Shown here piece after piece: positions 23,691-36,408 of a stretch of DNA of 64,000 nt. Made by a program: the position numbers and the translations under genes. The DNA is from Raphanus sativus (Eukaryota > Streptophyta > Magnoliopsida > Brassicales > Brassicaceae). The notes below the pieces were generated by a model. That model did no database searches and was not told where the DNA came from. It saw only the letters and a list, made by a program, of their open reading frames with translations. Positions within the stretch are counted from its first letter, which is position 1; the number at the start of each line of letters is the position of its first letter. The stretch lies in contig NC_079512.1 in assembly GCF_000801105.2 (NCBI RefSeq), positions 26,553,848 through 26,617,847 on the forward strand, written 5' to 3'.

Positions 23691-25664
23691 ATGGTTGTTC
23701 TGAAATTTCATAACTGGCCTAAACAAACTAGATGGCTGCTCTGAAATTTTATTTGATCCTGAAATCTCTGAAGTACATTACTTCAAATCAATGTAAGCTT
23801 AACTGTATTCTATTTATTTATTTTAAATTATTTGGAGTAGTTTGTATAACTTATAGGTTAAATTGTAATGTCTTATATCAATTTTGTAACAGCATTCTAA
23901 GCACTGAAAATTGATGTCACGGATGGAGGGTTGGAGATTACTGAATTAGGATACTTTACAAGATTGTGTTACAAGATATATTTAAGCATCATTTAAAATT
24001 TTATATTTTATACGTTATTGAAGTGTTGAATTTGTTTTACTAAATTTATATCTTAGAGGTTATTAATAGTGCGTTTTCTCTTCTTTTTTTAGCATTATTG
24101 TATTTCTTGATTAAGAGAACTGAACCAAAAGAGAGATACTTCCTAAGCTCGGAAGATACTCTGAGTTTTAAGAAAGAAAAGACAAAATAGAAAGCATTAG
24201 TAGATACTTAGGATAAAAGTCTAAAATTACAGACAACAAAAGCCTCAGAACAGGCAAACTTGATCTCCTCTGCAACAACACATCACAAGAATATAGTTTG
24301 ATAACCAAATATTTTACCAGCAAAAGCTGCAAGTTCAGCAACTTCCCTTCCTTGAATTCATGTTCTTGAAGAGGAATCTTTGATGGCTGTAACATTTCAA
24401 TCAAAAACAGATTCTTCACTCAGTTATAGTTCGCTCAACATTGTTATAAACGTTCTACTTGATAGAACACTTACCTTGTGATAACGTATAATCTGTGACT
24501 CCTATGGATTTAGGACAAGCAAATCCTTCCATCTATCTCGCTCTCCATGAGCTGTTCTACCCAAATGGACCAAAGAAGCATGCTATGTTTTTAGGCTGAT
24601 GTAAATTCTCCTCTTCTCAGGTCATAACTAACCTGTTTTGATACTTTTTTGACGAAAACATAAAGATTGACGGCTTGACAGAAGAAATCATTTGGTATAA
24701 TTTGTCTACGTAATGTTTAAAAATGACTTAACAAAATGTGTCTGATCATAAGTACATAAACATTCTTGCTAACCTGTCAACCAGGACTGGCTTTGTAGCT
24801 GATACCCATAATTTTTCTAGAATATTCACCATTGTATAAGTCACTGTTGGTGTTATTTAGATTTGAGTTGATTTGGATGCGTTTAGAAAATAATTTTATT
24901 TTATTTTTCTTTAACTATTATCTTTATTTGATTTGATTTGTATGCGTATAGAAATTATAATATTAAATGATTAGTTCGACATCAAAATTATCTAAAATTC
25001 ACATAACATGAAACCAAAGAAATAATAATAGTTTTCGGTTTATAATCGAAAAAAACAAAAACCAAAAACGTAAAGCATTTTAACCGAATAAACCAAAACA
25101 AATATGAATTTAGAATAGTAATTATAGTTTAAGAGATTAAAAATCAAAAAATCCAACCCGAAACGAACTGATATCCAGATTGACAGACCTAATGTCTACT
25201 TAAATCGAAAAAATCAATCCGAAACCAAATCGATATCCAGAAGGACAAATCTAATGTCTACTTATCTGAAAAAGTAATAAAATTAGTAATCTAATTCTGC
25301 GCAAGGCGCGGGTTACTACCTAGTTAATATTATAATGCATTTTTGTTAAAATATTAAAATATATTCTGTTTATTCAACCTGCATGATGCACATGTGTTTG
25401 GAGTTACTGCCGAGAATATTGCAGATTTGGTTTAGAGATATTTTGACACTTTCTCTTTTCAATTTTTCTTTATTAATATAAAAGTCTGTATTTAGAACCC
25501 ACCGTTAATGTTGCTCTAAGAACACCCCTAATATATTTTTGGTTGTGTTTTCCATAAAATTTAGAACCCTACAATTATTTACACATATATGTATTTTTAG
25601 AACCCAAGAACGTTTTGATCAAAAAAAAAAATCCAAGAGCGAAAACCTTCATCGGGGATGCTCT

Positions 25665-28600
25665 GAGAAAATCTATACGTAAATGTTAGTTATGGATCAC
25701 ATCGTCACCAATAAACATAAAATCAAAAGTGTAGGGTCGCTGTTGATGAATGATGATGTGGACGGATAAACATATACATGATTGAGCTAGCCTTTATCGT
25801 GGATGTCAATTGTCAACATTATATCTGAAAAGCCTACACTATTCTTATCTTACATAGATGTCTGAAAGATCACATATAATGGCAAAAGAAAGATGAAACA
25901 ATGAAGCTGCTTCAAGTTCAGTTAAACATTTACAAGTGAACTATACCGACATATTAGGAGAATAAGAGTTTACTAAACTTTTTTTTTTTGGTGCAATATA
26001 TAAAGGAGATACTCAATATATAGTACACTCAATACTTGCAGGACTAGCGTAATCTAACCATAATAGAAATGTTTCCTCTATGTTGTTCAAAATGTCTAGT
26101 AGAACACGAGTCCAGTTCCGGTAACATCTGTATCGTTGGTTTCAGACTTTCAGTATTCGCAAATGACCCATTTTGGTCGGGTCGGAAATTTTTGGGTGGG
26201 TAAGCGAGAATCTAGATTGAGAAAAAACGCAAAAAGGTAAGCCCATGAGTTACTTTCACACCATTTGGGCTTTGGTTCTCTCTTTAATGGGCTGTAATAA
26301 TAAAATACTGATGCTTTAACTGTTGTGAACATCTTTTTAGCCACTAGTGCCTATAGTTTTTCACAGGATTACAGTTAGTCGATCAAAAAATCGGTTGATG
26401 ATGTAAGAGTTAATTTCATATCTTAATTGAAACCTTTCTGTATATAATCGAACTTATTGTGAAAAATAGGAATGTCCGATGGCTATTTTTTTTTTATGCA
26501 TCAATCGTCCGATGGCTATTTACTGACGATTGATGCATAGTTCGAACTTATTTAGTCGTTGATAACTAAGCTCGATATATATATTCTAGATGGTTTTTTG
26601 CGTCATGCGCAGATATAACATATTTTAAATTTTATTTTAAGTAAAATTATTATAAATAATATTTTAAATTTTATTAATTTTTGTAAAGTATAAATTAATT
26701 TAATTTAGTTGATTTTTTTAATCTGATTGTATTTATATTTAGTTTATTTTGTTAAACTATTTTTATTTTCAAAAATATTTTAAATTTTCTAAATAGTGAT
26801 ATTTGTATTTGATTTTAGATTAAATTCCAATAAATTTTAGTTTTTTCTACTTAAAAAGATTTAATTGATAGAATTTATTTATTAACCTATTGAACGACCA
26901 ACACTCATTTAAATAATGTTTTTTGCTAACCTATTCAAAATAGGTGAAGTAGATTCAGAATTTGATTAGTCATATATTTATTTTAAGTAATAAATTTAAA
27001 TAGAACTTTAAAAATACTAAACTACCACATCTGATGTGTAGTTGCTATCACCTTTGTTTATTTTATAAAAATTAATTGATAAATAAATATAAGTATCTTT
27101 AAAAATATTTTTATATTAGAAGTTCCGTATTTTTCTATATTTTAAGAAATTTAAAACATCAATAGTATATAAAACATTTTAATCAAGAAATATAAGTCCA
27201 ATAATGATATATTTTCTTACAAACATTAAAATATATAAAATACCAATAAAAATAAATATATTTATTTTCTTTGTTATTATCTTTTTAGTACGTTAATCCC
27301 TTCTAATAATTAATTTTTTTTGTTTAGATTTTTGTTATTAATGTAATAACTAATATACTTATTATCTTATATATTTGACTTTCTATAATTGAATTATTAT
27401 CATACTCTTATATTCGATTTTTATAATTTAATCATGTATCATAATTGCTTTAAGTCATGTCACAATAAAATATAATCCACGTTATATTTTTGAGTAGCTA
27501 TATCATCATTTTTTATTTCAAATGATTACGGTGATGACACCTAAAAAAATATTTGGTAAATAATGTATAAGAGATGTTCTCAGAACACTCTTTCCGAACA
27601 ATTCTCAAGATCTTTTATTTATCTCTAGGTTATGGATATGTAAGTATATACGTATAAGGCCGGAAAAAAAGAGAGAGAAAATTTAATGAGTTCGTAGCAA
27701 GAAGGATAGGTTCCGTTGAATCTCACTGACACTTCGTTGTGTCTTTTATAAAAACCTATATGAATGCGAGGAGACACGAAAGTCAGCGGAAATATAAAAG
27801 TGAAGTAAACAACTCAGTAAACAAAGAGCATATGTTTGCTCTCTCTCTTTCTCTTAAGTTTTTTTTCTGACCAACAAGTATGGAGCAGTGCTCTAGTTTT
27901 TAATGTTTGTTTGTTGTCAAAGGTTTTCTTTTTACTCTTCGGAAGGTAAATGAGGTTACAACTGTTTCAATTGGACTTTGATTCATAAATTCGAAAGACA
28001 AACGAGCAAGTACATTTTCTCTGCGCCATCCTCCATATAAATGTGCCAGTATATATGCTCCTTTATATGTGGTGTATCTAGTTATGTGTACGTATATCAA
28101 CAGTTCAACACCCATAACCGTTTACATGAGACTTATATATATATAAAGCTATCATTTCAAGAGATGAATATGATAATAGTAAACTTGTAGACGTGTTTTT
28201 TATATCAAAACTAAACACATGTCGGTTTTACAGGGTCATATACATTCTCATTATGATAAATTAAGGATCATTTGGGCCTACGTAAATGGATACTATGTTT
28301 ACATATAGAGAGACTTTACAAACCAAAAACAAAAGTATAATTGAAAAGGTTTTAGTATATTAGGTTGTTAGTTTTGCATATTACTAGAATAACTTTGTCA
28401 TAAAATTATAAGGTTGTTGTACTGAATAATTGTTAAAATTGGTCTATATTATATACATGTACAAATTGGTTTCAAAATATGCAGGTAATTTCTCAACGGC
28501 TCAACGTAAACAAATGAGAGTAACGTTCAATGTGAGGTGTACCGTGTATATGCATGTAAGATGGATATGTGCCCCTTATGTAAAAGAAGAGATGAATATG

Positions 28601-29096
28601 TGAGAGAGATGCAACAATGAAGTACACTCATATTGTTCATATTCGATATATAACATATATACAGAAATTCAAATATATACATTGTGTGTATACAAAGACA
28701 AAATCCACAGTAATGATAACACTATTTAAATAGAGTTTTCATGGCGTCATGGTTTTTATTCCCGAAAAATGCCCGGCCAGAACTTGCATACAACCAAACT
28801 ACAAATCAAGACCTTATTATTATATACACGAAATGATAACATAAATATATAAATATATGGTGGTGGTACACAACTCAACCTAACCGTTATGATTATTCCA
28901 CAACCTTTTCTTGGTCAACAACAATATATATTAATAAGTTCAAAAAAAAAAACAATATATATTAATATATATTTTATAACATCTAACAAACTCTTACTTC
29001 GTATCCATTTTCACATATAAACACGTTCCATAATTGCACAATTACTCAAACTTTATAACATAATTTTAGTTACTATTAATAGAAATGTAACCTGAT
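25665..29096. other. AT-rich intergenic DNA upstream of HEC3 3' end
   Basis: No gene recognised. A perfect 14-bp inverted repeat (ATGCATCAATCGTC with its complement, 26497-26540) forms a compact hairpin. The stretch 26580-27600 is extremely AT-rich. At 26150-26344 a 64-codon minus-strand ORF shows no family features. The Arabidopsis gene HAM2 (AT5G09740), expected here by gene order, was not found. Confidence 0.5.
26497..26540. repeat. Perfect hairpin (14-bp stem)
   Basis: ATGCATCAATCGTC and GACGATTGATGCAT are separated by a short spacer. The adjacent word gtccgatggctattt occurs twice (about 26474 and 26507), the second copy sitting in the loop. It could be the core of a decayed MITE. Confidence 0.6.
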
Positions 29097-29735
29097 TTAA
29101 AGCAATTCTCTTCCTGCATCGCCGAAATCTGGCGGTGGTGGCGGCGAAATCCATGATGTCTTCACCACCTGAGAAGCTTGATCTTGCGGTGGAGGAGGAT
29201 TATTGAGAAGCCGGATCTGCCGTTTCAAGAACTTGACGTAGCGTATTGCTTCGTCGAGCATTGAAGCTGTATCCATCTTGGTACCACCTGGCACAAGTCT
29301 CTGGAGGATTCTGATCCTCTCACTGATTCTCTCACGGCGGTGTCTCGCCGCCACGCTCTGAGGGTCGTCGGAGATTCTAACGTTACGGCGTTTGGGTTTC
29401 TTGACAGTTGCTGGATCGATGTCGACGGGCTGCATGGCTGCGATCTTGTACATCATCTCTTTCATAGCACTTAGTTCCTCTAAAGGCTCTTCTTCGTCTT
29501 CTTCCTCTTCTTGATCTCCGGAGAAAAGAGTAGTGGTTGCAAGGGAAGAAGAGAGAGGAGGCAAATGAGAATGAGAAGAAGATGAAGTGAATGAATTGAA
29601 GATGTGGAGGTGGGTGTGTTGGTCCATGGCCATACCGATTGGATCGTTATGATGATGATCATCACTCTTGTTGTTGTTGATGATGTTGTTCCAAGTGTAA
29701 TTTTGGAAGAGAGATGGGTTCATATTATTATTCAT
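29097..29735 (-). CDS. HEC3: bHLH transcription factor HECATE 3
   Basis: An intronless 212-residue protein, similar in size to Arabidopsis HEC3 (about 224). The N-terminus is Asn/His/Ser rich ([17 protein letters not shown]). An acidic EEEEDEEE patch precedes a conserved [18 protein letters not shown] helix. The bHLH domain follows from about residue 125, with [20 protein letters not shown] (basic region plus helix 1) and [20 protein letters not shown] (helix 2); the tail is Pro rich. HEC proteins act in the nucleus in transmitting-tract and stigma development and in auxin and light responses. Orthologue of AT5G09750. A TATA-like run lies about 50 bp upstream of the ATG. Confidence 0.95.
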   Translation of the reverse strand: MNNNMNPSLFQNYTWNNIINNNKSDDHHHNDPIGMAMDQHTHLHIFNSFTSSSSHSHLPPLSSSLATTTLFSGDQEEEEDEEEPLEELSAMKEMMYKIAAMQPVDIDPATVKKPKRRNVRISDDPQSVAARHRRERISERIRILQRLVPGGTKMDTASMLDEAIRYVKFLKRQIRLLNNPPPPQDQASQVVKTSWISPPPPPDFGDAGRELL

Positions 29736-29783
29736 ACTTTTATGTTTGTTTGATTTGTGAAAATGTTAATGCCTTTGAGGCAG

Positions 29784-29798
29784 ATATAATATATATAC
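29784..29798 (-). promoter_or_regulatory. Probable TATA region of HEC3
   Basis: The minus strand reads tatatatattatatc about 50-60 bp upstream of the start codon, suggesting a short 5' UTR. This is the only well-placed TATA-like run, but the region is generally AT-rich. Confidence 0.4.
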
Positions 29799-30971
29799 AT
29801 GTATGTGTGTGTCTGTGAATTTATTTGCATATAGTTTAAAGGAAAATGGGGTGATCATCATATGATGAGGGGTTAGGTTGGTGATGCAATAAATATATTT
29901 TTTGGTGCCGAGAAAAATATATGTAAGAGTTGTATTTTTTTTTACAACAAGTGGACGTCACTGGCCGAGATACAGTAAATAAATTGTTTATGATAGACTA
30001 ACAATAATTCCCTCAGATGCTCTAAAATGTTTATAATGGTCGTATTAATTTGTAAATAAGTATATAGTTTGACACTATTTGCACACAAGAAACTTTTAAA
30101 AGAGCAACTCCAACGAGATTATTCTTTCTACCCACTGCATCTAATGTTGTAAATCATACAAACGCTCTCATTCCTTTATAAATTTACGTTACTTTAGTAA
30201 AAATCAGAATAGCTGAGTATGCTAGGGTTTCAATCTCTCACATTAAGACTTAAACTTAGTGTAGATTAAGAACGTAGCTTTCACCAAAGTAATAACTAAT
30301 AAAGATGTGAGTTGCTTTATATAAACATGAGTTTTTCTTTGTTTCTTAAAAGATGTCACCACTTGTGTGCTCTTATTCTGACATCTCGATTTTCAATCTC
30401 TTTATCCTTCTCTCTTAGCAAACCCCATTCATCTCAAATTAGGAAATATTGATAAATTTTCTCTCATTCACTTGTCTCTTCACTAAATAGCACATTTTGT
30501 TGATCGTATACTCAAATATCTAATCAACGGTTCTGAATACCTCTCTCCCTCTCGATAGAGTACAATACTGAACGTAAATTGTGTGTGAGACTTGCAATGT
30601 TAATTTTCTCTCAATTTGCATTTTCTCCACGAGTTATTGCAACGTGGTTCAAAGGATACAAGGATCACATCAGATCACTCGCATGGGGACATCTTCATCA
30701 AGATTTGGGTATTAACCATGATTGTTATTAACAAGAAAGACGTGTATCATCGTCGTGACTCGTTATATAAGACGGTGGATATATCATTTTCCATGAAGAA
30801 AATTCTACACCTTATCTCAAAGTTATACATCTACGTAACTCGTTCATGTATAAAAGTGTATATAATAAACATAAATTCTTAAAATACACGAAAGTTTTAT
30901 GAGACTTCAAAAGAGGGAGGGACGCTATCGTTTCTTGATTAGTGTTCCAATTAAGTAATTGTTATCTTGTA
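29799..30971. other. HEC3 upstream region
   Basis: About 1.2 kb of less AT-biased sequence upstream of HEC3 that likely holds its promoter. A repeat-like word agagcaactccaacgaga occurs at 30103. A plus-strand 88-codon ORF at 30616-30882 has no recognisable features and I do not call it. Confidence 0.4.
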
Positions 30972-33365
30972 AGAGGACTCCCAATGGAGATTCTAACTTT
31001 TGATTTCTATATATACTAGGTGTTTTGCCCGCACATGCGGGCATAATTTTCTTATCAATACTTATTAATTTATATTTTATTAATTTAAAATCAGCATAAT
31101 AAGTTTTTTTTTATGTTTTCAAATAGTTAAATCAAACATCAAAGTATTTATATATGTCAAATATTATTTATCAAAATATATACTTATTATTGTGCTATAC
31201 TTTTTAAAACACTCATATCTTAAAAATAGTTTAGAAAATATTTTTATATAATTTTTTTTCTTTACTAATATTTAATTATAAAATTTTTGTATCTTAATTT
31301 TTGACATTTATAATAAAAATATTGATAGCAACACAATATATATAATAATTATCGTATTTTAAAATCTTTTGATAGGTTATTATATTATTTTAAAATCAAT
31401 TATTGTATTAAATTTATTTGTAATTATATAAAATTCATTAAGGGTATTGTTTAAATTAACAAATAGCGAATCAAACTAATAAAAATCAATAACCTAGTTA
31501 AAAGTTTAAAACCTAATAAAAATATGATAATAAAAAACTAATTAAATTTTAATATAAAATATAAAATTAATATTAAAATAAAACTCGGTTTTTAATATAT
31601 ATAGATTCATTAAGGGTATTTTTATAATTAATAAATTAGTAACTTAGATAAAAGAAAATAATAAATTAATGATTTAGCTAAAACCTAATAAAAACATGAC
31701 AAATAAGCAAAATTAGCTAAATCCATGACAAATAAAATTCGTTTTTGAAATATATATAGATTCATTAAGGGTGTTTTTTTAATTAATAAATTAGTAACTT
31801 AGATAAGAACATGACAAATAAGTAAAATTAGCTAAAACACTCATATCTTTGAAATAGTTTAGAAAATATTTTAATATAATTTTTTCTTGACTAATATTTA
31901 ATTATAAAATTTTGTATCATAATTTTGACATTTATAATAAAAATATTGTTTCGGATAGCAACATAATATATATAAGAATTATCGTATTTTAATTTTTTTG
32001 TTAAGTTATTATCTTATTTTAAAAGCAATTATTGTATTAAGTTTATTTTTTTAATTATATATAAAATTCATTAAAGGTATTGTTTAAATTAACAAATTAG
32101 CGAATCAAACTAATAATAAATCAATAACCTACCTAAAATTTTAAAACCTAATAAAAATATGATAAAAAAAACTAAATAAATTTTAATATAACACATAAAA
32201 TTAAAATTATTAAAATAAAATTCTTTTTTAATATATATAGATTCATTAAGGGTATTTTTAATTAATAAGTTAGTAACTTAGATAAAAACAAATAATATTA
32301 ATTAAAACAATCAATGATATAGCTAAAACCTAATAAAAACATGACAAAAAAGCAAAATTAGCTAAAACCATAACAAATAAAATTCGTTTTTAATATTATT
32401 AAAATAAAATTCGTTTTAATATATATAGATTCATTAAAGATATTTTTAATTAATAAATTAGTAACTTAGATAAAAACAACTAATAAATCAATGATTTAAC
32501 TAAAACCTAATAAAAACATGATAAATAAGCAAGATTAGCTAAAACCATGGAGAATGTGACAAATCAGCAAAATTACTTCATAAATACGATAATTTAATTT
32601 TTTTGTTAAGTTATTATCTTATTTTAAAAGCAATTATTGTATTAAGTTTATTTTTTAATTATATATAAAATTCATTAAAGGTATTGTTTAAATTAACAAA
32701 TTAGCGAATCAAACTAATAATAAATCAATAACCTACCTAAAAATTTAAAACCTAATAAAAATATGATAATAAAAAACTAAATAAATTTTAATATAACACA
32801 TAAAATTAATATTATTAAAATAAAATTCTTTTAATATATATAGATTCATTAAGGGTATTTTTAATTAATAAATTAGTAACTTAGATAAAAACAAATAATA
32901 ATAATTAAAACAATCAATGATATAGCCAAAACCTAATAAAACATGACAAAAAGTAAAATTAGCTAAAACCATAACAAATAAAATTCATTTTTAATATTAT
33001 TAAAATAAAATTCGTTTTTAATATATATACATTCATTAAAGATATTTTTAATTAATAAATTAGTTACTTAGATAAAAACAACTAATAAATCAATGATTTA
33101 ACTAAAATCTAATAAAAACATGACAAATAAGCAAGATTAGCTAAAACCATGGAGAATGTGACAAATCAGCAAAATTACTTCATAAATAATAGTATAGATA
33201 TATTATGGAGTTCAAAACTTTAAAACTTTATGAAAAAACTAATCCAAAATATCTAATTTCAGATACTTTGGATTGAATTTCCCATAAATTTTAAAATTAC
33301 GCGATTATATACACATATATAATATATATAATCTAAGAAGTAGAATTCCTCGTTGTGGGTGCTCT
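30972..33365. mobile_element. Outer element with AGAGSACYC ends, host of a Helitron
   Basis: The left end AGAGGACTCCCAATGGAG and the reverse complement of the right end AGAGCACCCACAACGAGG match at most positions. Only about 44 bp and 167 bp remain outside the nested Helitron. The end type resembles that of the outer element at 21496-25664, so both may belong to one family. Confidence 0.45.
31016..33198 (-). mobile_element. Helitron with internal head-to-tail repeats
   Basis: On the minus strand it begins A|TCTATACTATTATTTATGAAG (33198) and ends with a perfect hairpin GCCCGCATGTGCGGGC (31027-31042) followed by AAAACACCTAG|T (31016). Length is 2,183 bp. Two ~600-bp units (31983-32586 and 32587-about 33190) are nearly identical and a third, more diverged, starts near 31370. 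Unit boundaries fall at the element's 5' end sequence. No coding capacity. Confidence 0.85.
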
Positions 33366-34196
33366 AATATATCAGACGTCCCGATTTTATAAGTTTCTTA
33401 TGTCATATCTCATCTCAAAGCAATGTATATATACATATATACATCTACATGTATTTAAATATATGAGAAGTAAGTATTTTTTGCACATATATGTTATGAT
33501 TTGGTCTGCATTATAATCATACAAATTGCGCATGCAGTCTGCAATCATGCATGATAGGGTTTCCCTCTTTGGTATTTATCCATTGTTCTTTGTATCTTAC
33601 TTTTATTAAAGCCACCCAACCGCCAACTATATATACATGTACATTTGCATACAAGTTTTGATCATTTGTTTAGTTACGTAGTACATCAATATAATTGTAA
33701 TATAAAAATATATAGAGATCTATATATTTATATATATGCATTTAAATTGTATGAAAATTGTGTGTTATCAAAGAAAATTATAAATAGTCGAGTTATATAT
33801 AGTGACGATTATTGTCTATAAAATCTCGATATATAGAACATTAGGGAAAACAGGAAGATATCCTAAATAAACAAAAACTGAATGCAACTAAATATTTCCA
33901 TTCGGTTATCGCTTAACATGGCCGTTTCAAATTATTTATTGATCATGTTTAAAATTTATAGCTTTATTTTTATTTATTTGATGTTTTTTTGAAACTGTCA
34001 GTTTTAAATTTAATATCATGTCTAAAAAATTAAAATTTTATATTATAACTTATATATTTGTGCCAAATAAAAAATATTATAACTTATATATTTATTTTCA
34101 AAAATTCTTATTTTTCTTTTATTTTTTAACTCGGATCATGATCGCTCCACTTGATGTTGCTTAATTAACTCTTTGACATGGTTGAACATGTTGATA
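33366..34196. other. Intergenic, no gene seen
   Basis: AT-rich with many tatatata runs and no exon-like stretch. Confidence 0.5.
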
Positions 34197-34455
34197 CTCC
34201 CTCCGTTCCACTTTAAGTGGAGTTTTAGAGAAATTTTTTTGTTTCATTTTAAGTGATGTTTTCAAGTTTCTAGATAAAAAATAAATGCATTTTAATATTT
34301 TTCATTATTTATATTCTATAGTATAATTGTTTATTGGTTAAAATTACTTTAATCATTATTGTTTTTAGGTAAACGAGAAAAATAGAATAAAAATTTGTAA
34401 TTTTTTAACCAACGTGCAAAAACCTCAAAACTCACTTATTTTGGAACAGAGGGAG
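34197..34455. mobile_element. Stowaway-like MITE
   Basis: 259 bp with inverted ends CTCCCTCCGTTCCACTTTAAG and the complement of CTTATTTTGGAACAGAGGGAG, flanked by TA. Same superfamily as the element at 17237, but a different family (subterminal words differ). Confidence 0.85.
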
Positions 34456-36408
34456 TATCTCAAAGGGCTTTCTATCATAAAAGAAAAAAAAAACTCAAAG
34501 GGCTCTTCTTTTTCGTCCGTATATAAAGTGTAACTGTAAACCCTAACTAGATGGATCTAATGTAAATGTATGTAGTACATATACACGTGAGTGGGTGAAA
34601 TAAATGTGTAACATTTTCCGAGGAAGATTGAATCATAAAATCTGACACGATCTCCATTATTTTCATCCAAATTACCGCGTATATAAAAGCATTGAATATC
34701 CACATATATATATATTCATCAAATGTGTTATGTTTCTCGTATTAATAGCGATAACACAATCGTTTATTACGATCCCCAAAGACACACCCTCATTTCCTCA
34801 GAGTCCGGTCTCTTACAGCGACTTTTCTTTTTCCCTCTTTCTGCTTGCACCATGGAGAGGAACAAACAAACCAAAACTCAGTGTTGTATGTATCCAAATA
34901 TGAACAATTTCAAATTTTGTGATTCCATTATCTCAGTATCGAGTTTCACCGGTTATATTTGGTGATGATTGATATTATCAAGCCAACGTAATCACCGAGT
35001 CACTGACTCGCTCAATCCGAAAATAAAAATTCAGTTTGGTGATCAATATAGAAAAATAGAGCTAAAATATATAAAACCTAAACAATTCGATCTAAGAACC
35101 AAAATCATGACTATATATGCTAATACTTAACATACCATAGAACTCCATTGGATTTATAACTCGATGGCGGTAAGTCGAACTATTGAGTATTTTCTCTCCA
35201 ACTCAAGGATTCATAAATTGCATATCATCAAAATGACTTTTATTGAACCCATCTGCTACATAGTTAGTCATAAGAAATGTATATACTTTTTTTCTACGTC
35301 CATCTGTTTATTTAGACTTAACTTGTTTTTTTTTTTGAAAATACTTAACTTGTTGCTCTCTTATACCACTTAGTTTTAATATTATTCAAATAGCTAAAAG
35401 AATTACCATGACTTTTTCTTATGTTTATATTTTCATGCACAAGGTTTAGTTATTCAAGATGGATTCTTACACAACTTCGAGTCCAAAGAGATAAATAAGT
35501 TTCTGGAATATCCTCCAATTCCAGCTATATATATGACACAAGTACTTAACTACATTGATAAATATTTTGGAAATGTGATTTGTACATACAACTGTAACAA
35601 ATGTTTTGGTTATACGACAAATATGATTCCAAAAACGATTTTTCATACCTTTTGACGAATTTTGCATTATTTTCTGTTACTTTTTTTTTCAAGAGGATCT
35701 ATAAGTCTAAAAAAGTGCTTACAAGGCATGGGCAGATGCTGTGGAGAAAGTGAACAAGTCTCTTGTTTGGCCCGAAAGTGGTGTGATATGGAAAGCTCTT
35801 TAATGAGTTTTCACTTTTATTTTTTATTTGAGACTCTTGTTATTTCTCTTTCTTTTGAAAATAAATAAACGAAGTTAAGTGATTTTTATTTGCTTGGAGG
35901 AATTATAGTTAGTATCCATGCATACACATATAAATGCATGAATTTTAGCCGTATACACGAGACAAGGTTGTATTAAAACATGCGCATACAAATTGATTCT
36001 TTTTTGTGCTTTGGAAGAATATGATTTGTGTTTTTAGAACATCGCATCATCTAAGTAAATCTCTCACTATCTTTTCTCCAAAAAAATATAGCAATGTCAT
36101 CTTCCAAAACATATGTATTCAATCTAGACATTGTTGAAATGTTGCTAGTTCTTTCATACAGTCTGAAATCATAATATAAACGCACAAAAATCTAAAAAAG
36201 AAAGTCACTCGATTCATGGAAAGTGCAGCTTACATGTTTGGAGGCCTATTTGAGCCCAAGCCCAAAATATTTTCACTCGATTCAAATATGGGCAGCTCAA
36301 AACTCTGTTTTTTTAAATTAACCAAACTGATATATCCACAAATTGTATGGCAGATGTAATGTTTTGAAATATTTTTCTATATAACAAAAGAACTATAAAA
36401 CATAAGAA
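34456..36408. other. Intergenic, no gene seen
   Basis: Short ORFs at 34723, 35164, 35467 and 35662 have no domain-like features and low-complexity composition. Nothing further can be supported. Confidence 0.45.

Larger units (their letters stand above)
21547..25323 (+). mobile_element. Helitron carrying captured gene fragments
   Basis: Begins A|TCCTCTATATATTAAAAGGG (21547) and ends with hairpin-forming CTGCGCAAGGCGCGGG followed by ...CTAG|T (25323), a Helitron structure of about 3.78 kb. Inside lie non-AT-rich exon-like blocks: an NPH3-like fragment (21900-22490), an RPA1-like fragment (about 23625-23690), and unassigned exon-like stretches near 24160-24640. No Rep/helicase is readable, so it is non-autonomous. 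Confidence 0.7.
21496..25664. mobile_element. Outer element with AGAGCAYCYCC ends, host of a Helitron
   Basis: The left end AGAGCACCTCCAACACTT (21496) and the reverse complement of the right end AGAGCATCCCCGATGAAGG (25664) are short inverted repeats of a widespread Brassicaceae repeat type. Outside the nested Helitron (21547-25323) the remaining arms are about 50 and 340 bp, AT-rich and non-coding. No target-site duplication could be fixed. Confidence 0.45.

Noticed and set aside
26575..26625. Possible minus-strand Helitron 3' end (TGCGCATGACGCA hairpin then CTAG)
   Set aside because: CTAG is followed by A rather than the expected T and no 5' end was found within several kb.
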